DNA of 64,000 nucleotides from Acarospora socialis. Lineage: Eukaryota; Ascomycota; Lecanoromycetes; Acarosporales; Acarosporaceae. The DNA is taken from assembly GCA_025617375.2 (NCBI GenBank), contig JAMYGW020000009.1, positions 124,001-188,000 of the forward strand, read 5' to 3'. Shown here piece after piece: positions 22,125 through 30,551 of the stretch. How positions within the stretch are numbered: the first letter of the stretch is position 1; each line of letters begins with the position of its first letter. The notes beneath the pieces were generated by a model. That model searched no databases. It was given only the letters and a program-made list of their open reading frames with translations, and was not told where the DNA came from. The translations under genes and the position numbers were made by a program.

Positions 22125-23881
22125 GTTTATATTGGGTTAGCTTTTGAAACCTGAGTTCTTGGAAGCTCAGAACTCGAGAGCCGATCAGGACAAGAGCAAA
22201 GCGACGTGCGCTTCACGGAGCTCAATCTCGATAATGGTACGAAGCCAGCACGAGGCAGCAGTGTCGAGAACTGGCAGGATGTCGGTAGCAGAAACCCTCT
22301 GTTATGAATCTCAGATCCGTTGTCGCGTTTGAGAAAGTTCAAACTCGGTCACAGTAATAATCTCCGCTTGGTCAAAGGAACGGCAGCAACCAACGCCGCT
22401 GGGCGTAGCTGGCTGCGGGTTTTATTAATAGGCTTGGGCAGGACTGTGAAACAGAGCAGAGTACGGGGAGGGTGACAATCTGATGAACGACAGTAAGGTA
22501 TCGAAAGCTGCAAGTTCATTTGAAGGTCAACGTCCAGTTCACGGCTGCTGTCGAAGACATGGGTGCTTGATCGAAAAAAGTTGGAGAAGCTCTCTGAGCT
22601 GTGGGGGGGGAATCTTGATGCCAGGTGTGCCTGGGCAGACTAAAGTCGACTCCGGACTAGCTCGAATGCGGAGGCGCAACGCAATCTCAGATAGGTCAAG
22701 TGAACAGACAAGGTCCGAAGTCTTAGGTAGTCTTAGTCTCTCGCGACACAGATCAGCTGCTGCCACCCAGATTCATAAATCATTCATGAAAGAGGTGGCT
22801 TGAACTGTGGCGTTCTCGGATAGACCTGCCAATGCCATTGTGATCACTAGGAAGAGATGATACAGTACCAGTGAATTACGTCCTGTGTAGCATTATTCCC
22901 AGTGACATTATTGACATTTCGTTCCTGAAGTCATGTTCGAGTACCTACCTTACCCTGTACCTCAGTTACTTATTCCCTTACAGCGGATTCGTACCTGGAA
23001 CAGCCGCTTGTGCATGAGCTTTATGCAATGGCAGCCGCGCTCCGAGCACTCGTTTCTCTTCTCTATTGGTCGGCACGGGACACACAGGCCACGCTGCTGC
23101 AATCCCCACACTCACGGATGATCGGCGTCACTCCTCCCTTTGTCACTCAGTATGTGTACTGGATTGTCATTTGACTTTATTTCGATGGCGCGTTTGCCTC
23201 GAAAGTCAACTGATAAGGTTGCGGAGTAGGTAGTTTATAAAATGGCCCTTTGAGATGTGCCAATCTTGAGGCCGAGCCGAGACCCACGGGTTCGCGATAT
23301 CCCTGGCTAATGCCACATAACCCCGGACTCGTCATAGTATGTATCAGTCCATCTTCTGACGAAACGACTTGCCTTCAGGTAGTACGAGCAAGAGTACAGA
23401 AATGAGTCGCATGTTTTATCCAGGTACGAAACCATCTCTCCTGCAGGGCCCTTCCTCCTTTCCCAATCTTTCGGAGCCAACCTTGGGGCAAAAGCGGGCA
23501 CCAAAGATGCAAGTCAAGGCGCCATCGAAGCAAGCAAGAAAAAGCCACGCGTAGTTAACTCTCCTGGCCCCGCACCTTCGCTCCGCGGCATTCAGATTCA
23601 AGCTACCTTAGGCACACTTCAGCAAATTACATACCTTACACATATGATATTTAGCGAGTTGTGCGGGTAGAGAGCCATTTTGGACCTTAGGATTGGACTT
23701 GACCCAAAGTTTCGATTGACAGATGAACCGATATCGTCCTTGGAGTAATGTCAGATGCCATTTGGGGAACAGAGCTCGGATTGGAAACCATTTTCGGCGG
23801 TGGTTGAACTTGGTCGCAGGGTTGACTGTTCTGCAAACCACAGCGCGACACAAGGAACCATAGTCCAAGCGTTCAGCTTTC
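22125..23881. other. Intergenic, 1.76 kb
   Basis: Upstream of the C2H2 gene and downstream of the nucleotidyltransferase gene. ORFs (22483-22803 plus, 23608-23976 minus and others) show no domains. A GTACCTACCTTACCCTGTACCT tract lies at 22941-22962. It may include a long 5' UTR of the C2H2 gene. Confidence 0.5.
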
Positions 23882-26001
23882 CTAAACCTCCGGCTCCCCA
23901 CTCCCTCCCCTCCCATTCCCGCTTCCAAAAACCATATCCACCCTCCTCTCCCTCTCCCAGACCAGCACCCCATCACTCACCCTCCGAAACCACAAGATCC
24001 GATGTCCTGGCACGAAATCTTCCTCGCTGCTGTCTCCTTTCCACGCCTCTAATGAGATCTCTTTGACGCCTGCGAATCGGTCGAGGTAGCCGATCGTGTA
24101 AGACTCGCTGGAGAGGGAAGGGTCCCATCGGAGGCGGGAGAGGATGTCAGAAGCTGGTCGGAGTTTGGGTTTCGGTGCGGCTGGGGCTGCATTTGTAGGG
24201 AGGCTAGCATGCTTGGGTTTCAAAGGGTAGACGTTAGTGCTCTTAGGGTTTGAGCTATGTGGATGTTTCTGGGTCGTCTGGTTCAAGCTTTCAATGCCCT
24301 CCTCGTCATCATCGTCAGAGAGAGATTCTATGGTTCGGTCCTCGGCGATGTGGCCCCATTCTCTACAGTCGGGCCTGATGTCTGAGTGTCTTAACTCTGG
24401 TTGCTTGATGAGAGATATGTTGACGAAAGATGAGTTTGGGTCATAGCGGGCGTCGTTGTGGATTTGGGTTGTGAACGTTTCTATCGTGGTATGCAGTGCG
24501 GCTTGAGTGGTCCTGCGTTCCGTATTTTGGTGTGCTGTGCCATTATCTGTTCTGGCTAAGCCAATGAGATAGAAACTTCTGTAACTGTCAATTGCTTCTT
24601 GGTCGTTGTCCGTTGCTAAGATGAAGCGTGAAGGCCAGATTCTGGTATGTAGAACTGGTAGGGTTTGGTTGATGTCTGATAGCTGTTAGCATTATTCGGG
24701 CAGTGTGCTTGGGTGTTTCGTATACCAGCGATTATCAAGGGACATGTGCGATCTATCCATTTGACAAGCTTCCCACATTTGACGGTGGATCCGCCCCAGT
24801 AATGAATCTTAATCCTCATGAATGTTTCGAAGCCTTGCAAGAAGTTAATGACACCTGACTGGATTCTAATGTCTTCGGAAAAATGAGGTAGGCCCATCAA
24901 GCGTGGCCATGTCATATTTTTATCAGCCATCAACTCGTCCGCACCCTTCAACTCCTTAGTGATAGTTCGTAGTGTATCGGTCGAGACATTGGCTGCAACG
25001 TTGACCACAGGGCTGCACATAGTAAGAATGACTATTGGCTCTCGAATTGATCTTTGGTATCGAGGCTTCAGGTTGTGGAACTCCTCGTCGAAGATAATGT
25101 CTCGCTCGAAATCGAAGGCAGCGTAGTATGCAAAGAATGTACGGACAATAACTGTAGGAGATAAGACTACACCTCCTTCGAAGTGCCTCTTGCAGATTCT
25201 TGTGAGCATGAGAGTAATGTGTTGATCTCCTATATATCCGAACTGTGGCGAATATAGGCCTCGCTCTCTGGCCCACGCTGTAAGCACTCGATGAGCCGTC
25301 CGAAACGAGTCTAGGTCTGGGATGGTCCGCAGTAAGTACTCGACATCTCTGTAAGAGTTGAGCCTCTTCAGTGTAGGAATAGGAATATCAAGTATATGAC
25401 TTTCCGGTAAGTGTTCGAAGCGAATCTGTGACCATCTGTATCCTCATTAGATTTGATGTTAGATCCTTAGGGACACTTAGACTTACGATTCAGCAAACCT
25501 GCTTTGGCAATACTGCAGATTCAACTTGACACCCTGAATCTCAACCTCAAACATTGACCCGGATCCTGACTTATCAGCTAGTAGTACCTTCAGACCTTGG
25601 TCGGCCTCTCTTCGCAGGCGCTGATGAGCCATGGAGTAGAAGGTGTTGCTGCTGCATGAGCCGACGCATAAGAAATCAATATCAGAGGTGCTATCCCAGA
25701 CATTCAAGGCGTAGGATCTAATTGGCGCAATAACTAAGGACAGTCCCCGACCGCTCGAGGAGTATGCGACAGGTCCATCACCGCTTCGGATAACTTGTAT
25801 TTCTCCACCTAACAGGATACTCCTCAACTTGGCAAATGCGTTCTCGTATTGAGTTGTGTTATCCTCCGTTGGCGTCATGCCGCGTTGGAGGAGGAACGTG
25901 TTCATCTCTTCCGATAGCTGAATTGATGCTCCAACCGTCATGAGAGTGGTGGATGCTGTCGGAACACCAAACGCCTTGGAAGGAGAAATGGAGCCCGCCA
26001 T
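23882..26001 (-). CDS. PAP-like nucleotidyltransferase fused to MJ1316 RNA-end domain
   Basis: Exons 25487-26001, 24726-25435 and 23882-24675, with introns of 51 and 50 bp, give 672 residues in one frame. Residues 60-170 are a polymerase-beta-type nucleotidyltransferase core with the DxD pair at D107/D109 (TSDIDFLCVG). A poly(A)-polymerase-like central domain follows (RLNSYRDVEYLLRTIPDLD, AWARERGLYSPQFGYIG). Residues about 579-659 are an MJ1316 (DUF504) domain: RPASDILSRLRWD, YTIGYLDRF, FVPGHRILWFRR. This domain is predicted to recognise cyclic RNA ends in RNA repair. Two features look degraded: the GSxxLG turn is R95-S96-Y97, and the third metal Asp (normally DLQY) is N161. Larger fungal relatives also carry 2H-phosphoesterase or nuclease domains, absent here. 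It may be a binding or regulatory pseudo-enzyme. Confidence 0.82.
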
Positions 26002-26758
26002 AACTTTAGTGAAGCCTTTATAGGATGGGATAGAGATAGATAGGAAAAAACACCAACGGCGGAGAACGGAGGAAAACCGAAAGTAGAATGAAAAGTTGTG
26101 AGCGTCAAGACGTCACAAAAAGCACAAAGCAGACCTTTGGAGATCCGTTTTCAGTTTGAAAAGTGTGACTGGTGAAATTAAGCTTGTGAAGACAGATATA
26201 TCTCATCATCCACAGGGCCGTGGCTGGGGCAGAAAACGGACTGACGACTCTGAGTCAGAGCGGCTCAGCCATCACATCAATCTATTCTCGTATCAATTGT
26301 ATCCATTTGCAGTAATGCATCTGGTATCGATTGAAACAGCAATAGATCAAATAAGATAATAGCAGGCACCATGGTATTTTAACAATCCATGACCATCGAT
26401 CTCTAACTTGTAGCAAGAATGACTGTGATGCTTATGTAAGCGAAAGATGTGAGGGAGTTGCCCCCCTTAAGCCTCTCGGGGATGATACTGTACTGTACAT
26501 AGGAGAGTCGGTGGCAGCTCTGCCAATTGCGACGGCCCCTCATGAATCTGTCCGAAAATGCCTACCGCATTCTGGTGGAGGAAAGGCTCGAACCACACAA
26601 ATAGCCGTCACAGCCCGAGGTATGACTGCTGTTTTCGATTCTCATCCGTCTGTATGACTCACCGCGACTGCCAACGCTTATGCCTACCCGCTTACTAAAG
26701 ACAAAGCAGCAGCAACGAGAAATTAGCTGGCCAGAACGGCGAGCCAGCGGGTAATAAC
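26002..26758. promoter_or_regulatory. Divergent promoter, nucleotidyltransferase-MJ1316 / Nudix
   Basis: 757 bp between two start codons on opposite strands. It includes a TACTGTACTGTACAT word near 26487. No gene seen. Confidence 0.55.
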
Positions 26759-27522
26759 ATGTCTGGAACGGCAGGGCGGGCAAAGCCTACCTCGGATAGA
26801 CCAGTCATTGCGAACTTCGACAGCAGCCACTTGACCATAGGAGCCGGTGTTGCCATCTTCCACCTGGCTTCCTCAAGAGTGGTTCTCTGCTGGCACAGTG
26901 CCGAGAAATACTGGTTCTTGCCGAAGGGCAGGAGAGATGCGAGCGAAGACACCGGTGCGGGTGCTGAAAGAGAAGGATTCGAAGAGGTGACGACATCCAA
27001 CAGTGTCTGTACCACATGCAATTCATATATATCGTGCAGTCTGGCTATCGGAATCGATTACTTCCTATACCGCTGAAGCACCGCCAGCCGCAAGCTCACA
27101 ATCCGTCCGGAGACTCTGTCTCGCCGTTCGTTACTGAGCCGATATGGACGCAGCTGGTGCCGCAGACGGCGACCTCCCAGTATATTCTGTTCTGGTACAT
27201 CGCGGAAACGGTGCCTCCGGAGGTGGAAGTCCGACTCAATGAGGATATGGCAGCGAATGCGTCGGAGCACTCGGAAAAGCCTTATCAGTATCCTCCAAAG
27301 TATCCGCAGGACTTGACTTTGGCAGCGCGACGTGCTATGGAAGCGGGGGGATACGAGCCTGTGCATCATGCCAACACGGGGGTGGATTCTGATGAGGCCT
27401 TGTACGAGTCGTATCTGTTAGCGATTGATGAAGCTATACAGAAACTCCGAGGCACTATTCAAGAGGATATCGTTCGTAGAGGTTGGGAAGCGATCTGCTT
27501 GAGAGATAAGATGGAGTCTTAG
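26759..27522 (+). CDS. Nudix hydrolase
   Basis: Exons 26759-26986 and 27040-27522 (intron 53 bp, GTGACG..GTGCAG) encode 236 residues. The Nudix box is perfect: G57-x5-E63-x7-R71-E72-x2-E75-E76-x-G78 in PKGRRDASEDTGAGAEREGF plus EESGY, with the last residues supplied by exon 2. The strand before it (GAGVAIFHLASSRVVLCWH) is typical. Nudix enzymes cleave nucleoside diphosphates linked to another group, including sugar nucleotides, diadenosine polyphosphates and RNA caps. The 160-residue extension after the box, with PIWTQLVPQ and QYILFWYIAE, is shared by a fungal subfamily of unknown substrate. It is transcribed away from the RNA-end nucleotidyltransferase gene. Confidence 0.92.
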
Positions 27523-28384
27523 GGCTCATTAGAATGAGAAGTTACTGGTAATTGGCTTATAGTATGTCCGATGCTCTATAGACCTTAGATAGGTATTTCT
27601 AGACGTCACAATCATCAGGGAAGTTCAAGCTCTTGGTCGTTTAAGTTTTCATGTGGTCTAAGTAGATGCTGCAATAAGTAATGTTTCTATCAAGCCGCAG
27701 CTCGCCCACTGAACGGTACTATTCCGTCTACCAATCCCTCCAATACCGCTCCAGCTCCGCATACACTAGATGACCTAGTCCTCTCCAGACGCACACGCAG
27801 AAGAAACTCGCTGTAATCCTCGTCACCGCATGCTCTCAGGACCGAGGACCGCACAAAGATGCGGTACAACCCGGTCGGAGGAGCAGCCGGATCAGATAGG
27901 TAATAGGAACCACACAACTTGAAACTATATTAACATTAGATCCACCCAGTAGTCTTGATCCCCATGTGGCCAAAACCACCCGTTGCAGAATTCAGCTCCG
28001 CATGCTCTGACAACCGAGGAGCACACGCAAGACTAAGGACCTTCTCGACTCTCGATCGCGAATGAAACTCGTGGTCTCTATCGCCATGGGAGGAGGGGTG
28101 TTCTGATCGTCAGGAGGAGGTTGATCGAAATTCCGCCGAATCATTTCCAGGTAGCCCTAACGTTGTGACGCGACGCGTAATCTTTCATCGTCCATCCCAT
28201 GTAAGCTTCTAACCTTCAACCCATCTTCTTCTCTGTCTACTGTTGAATCACCGCCTCCTATCTCTTACATCAAAGCTTTATAGTTGTCTCAAAAAAAAAT
28301 AACTCACAATTCTGTTACTGAATCCTAACTTTGATCCGACTTCTTTTGACCACCTAACTCTAACCACCCTTCTAAAATCTCTTC
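27523..28384. other. Gene-free accessory stretch with repeat copies
   Basis: 3' flank of the Nudix gene, then the GC-rich repeat copies listed separately (27744-28030), then a pyrimidine-rich stretch with AATAACTCACAATTC before the hypothetical ORF. No coding sequence recognised. Confidence 0.5.
27744..28030. repeat. GC-rich repeat, two partial copies
   Basis: Block A (27838-27897) reads GACCGAGGACCGCA, a hairpin-capable CCGCA..TGCGG, then GTACAACCCGGTCGGAGGAG and CAGCCGGATCAGA. Block B (27993-28025) repeats only its left flank (CTCCGCATGCTCTGACAACC, then GAGGAGCACACGCAAG). A third, well-preserved copy lies at 29392-29453. The element family is not recognised. Confidence 0.65.
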
Positions 28385-28882
28385 ATGTTGGTCAACAGCG
28401 TTGTGTGTCTCACATTATCACAAGTCTTCTCACTATTGAACCAGCAGCATCATCAAACGCCAATTCTTATCAACAAGATGAGGTCTGCTAAGGCTGAGAT
28501 TATTCATGGTGACATGATCAAGTATGAAGGATGGGCCATCGATATTGAAGGGAAACCTAACATGCATCCATGTCTATGTTGCGCTCAATATAAGAAGCAA
28601 GAGGTAGACGTTGTCAGTCATTTTACAGATTGGTCAGATCGCTGCGGTAATTGCGTCGGCAAACATTTTAGATCTCTTCTTACTCATTTATCAGTGCCGA
28701 GCACTGAGAGTAGCCCTACTAGGTCACCAGAAACAGTTGCGATTGTCATACAGTACGGTGTATACACGCTTCGGCCGCGCGTTAAAGCCCAGTCAAAGGA
28801 ACATCAGATCCACCCAGTTCTCTTTATACACCTGTGGTTAGGTGCCCGTTGTAAACTTCAATCTTGCTCAAAAAGGTCTTGA
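28385..28882 (+). CDS. Hypothetical protein with two CxxC pairs
   Basis: A 165-codon ORF with ATG at 28385 (second Met at 28478-28480). The middle region has CLCC and, about 25 residues later, CGNC, spaced like a small zinc-binding module (HPCLCCAQYKKQE, DRCGNCVGKH). I know no family that matches. It lies in a repeat-rich patch and abuts the CpG-poor block, so it could be a young or relic gene rather than a working one. The last 60 codons have poor coding character and an intron after THL is possible. Confidence 0.3.
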   Translation: MLVNSVVCLTLSQVFSLLNQQHHQTPILINKMRSAKAEIIHGDMIKYEGWAIDIEGKPNMHPCLCCAQYKKQEVDVVSHFTDWSDRCGNCVGKHFRSLLTHLSVPSTESSPTRSPETVAIVIQYGVYTLRPRVKAQSKEHQIHPVLFIHLWLGARCKLQSCSKRS

Positions 28883-29381
28883 TGTTGACATTTTGAACTG
28901 TTCATTCAACTGTTTCAATCATCTTAAGCAACTCTCTGAATTGTAGTTGATCTGCTTTCTCACTTGCTTGATCAATTTCTGCTTCACAATCATATTGTGT
29001 CAGTAAGTTGCTGAGATTGTCTGCAGACAACTTGATCTCTTTATTTGTTGCAGTATTGATTAGATCTTCATCGATGAAAAAGAGTGATTGCTGTGCTGAT
29101 TTATTCTGAGATTTCTTCTTGACTGCATGATCAAGTCTTGACTTCAAATGGTTCTGATAGTAGACGCAACAAATCTTGTATATATGATATTAGTCTTCAA
29201 AACTGCATCACCCAATGCTTAATCTGTTTCGACTGCAGCTTTCTCAAAACAGTCTGATAATTTTTGCATTAAACATCACATCATGATCACTTAAGACATG
29301 TAATCTTTGATGATTTTAGAAAAGTTCTTGTCAGTGTTGCTTGATAAAGATATGTCATATTGAAGTTGTTTCTTGATTAAA
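28861..29381. other. AT-rich, CpG-depleted block with a sharp right edge
   Basis: By my reading only 3 CpG dinucleotides occur in these 521 bp, against 4 in the next 20 bases. Minus-strand frames encode Lys/Asn/Ile-rich, broken peptides (for example 28902-29147). This fits an old element altered by C-to-T change (RIP or methylation decay) or foreign DNA; no protein family is recognised. Confidence 0.6.
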
Positions 29382-29460
29382 GACCGCCGCGTGCACGACC
29401 GAGGACCGCACGCAAGCGCGGTACAACCCTGTCGGAGCACAGCCGGATCAGAGCTACCAG
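29382..29460. repeat. GC-rich repeat, third copy
   Basis: GACCGAGGACCGCAC..GCGGTACAACCCTGTCGGAGCACAGCCGGATCAGAGC matches the copy at 27838-27897. It begins exactly where the CpG-poor block ends. From 29460 to 29772 the sequence is unassigned, with broken frames on both strands. Confidence 0.65.
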
Positions 29461-29772
29461 AGATGAACGTATCTTCTTCCGTTGGATGGATCCGTCGCGA
29501 AAACCATGGTAGAATAGAGTGCGAGTATCGAGTGCCATGCTCCTGCAAACTGGTTCGTGGCGCTGGACGTTGGCTTGCGTCAACGGAGCCACTCCTACAA
29601 GAGGTCGAATGTGATACAATAGGGTACCACTTGGCGCATGATCGCGACCTCCACATTCAAACCTCCACTGCCATACTCTTCTGGGTGTTAAGATCCTCTA
29701 GCACTTTAGCAAGAGGAACATCAATTTTCTGTTATTTGAGCGCTATCGTTCCTTCTTTTTCCCTTGCCGTTG

Positions 29773-30507
29773 TCAGGAGAGCCTGAGCTTGGTCTTTTTG
29801 GCTCTGTGCCAAGTCAAGAGCGGCCTTGAGTGCCTCGACGGTGGCGGCAGCTCGGTCAACTTCCTGTTCATGGATGTGCGGCAGGCTTTGTGAAGGTTTA
29901 TACCCACTGAACACGTACGATACGTGGTAATGAGGAAGTCGACCTTGAATTTTGGGTCGTTGAACTTGTTTGCAATGATGGTCCTTTCCTCGTCCGAGTG
30001 CCTGCTCCGAAGACTGAGGGTCCGAAATCCCAGGACGACAAGGAACATCTCCACATGCCACTGGCTCATGGGCCATTCGGCGAATATCAACACCCGGCGG
30101 TTCTGATCTATAACCTTGCGCAGAAGAATTCGGGCGAGGTATCGAAGCTTAGGACAGCTATTTGCGAGGTAGAAGGCGCAGGTACTCCGATCTCGGATCA
30201 GCGGCATGCCGTAGTCCAGTTTAACTTTGTTCATAAACCATGTCAAACCGTCATCCTGATAGTCATGCCACCGGTTAATCCCAGCCATGAGCTTGACCGT
30301 TGATGTAGCAGGCTCTTCCTCTTCCAAGTCTCCAGTGACGAGACCACGCTCGGCCACCTTGCGGAGAACTTTTCTCGCAAGGTTGGCAAAAGCTTTGGAG
30401 AACTCGGGCAAATGAAACGCTCTCTTGGTGAGCTTCCACCGGCCTTGGTGTTCTTCAAGTCCTGCATTTGTCGGGGTTGATACTGAGGAAGGTGAGGTGG
30501 GCGTCAC
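29773..30507 (-). pseudogene. SNF2-family helicase C-terminal lobe, severed fragment
   Basis: The 244-codon frame carries the second RecA lobe of an SNF2 ATPase: RRVLIFAEWPMSQWHVEMFL, SLRSRHSDEERTIIANKFND and motif V DFLITTYRTCSVGINLHKAC. Homology stops abruptly after LHKAC (near 29890), before motif VI (the GRxHRxGQ arginine finger), and the whole first lobe with Walker A/B is missing upstream. The next 110 bp in another minus frame encode a heptad-like helix (VDRAAATVEALKAALDLAQS) of unknown origin. It therefore looks like a moved or truncated copy of a host helicase gene and cannot be an active ATPase. No ATG or promoter is evident; the start given is only the frame limit. Confidence 0.8.
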
Positions 30508-30551
30508 GTAAGTGGTCGCCCTATGCGTTGGGCCTGGTAGCTATGAGCTCC

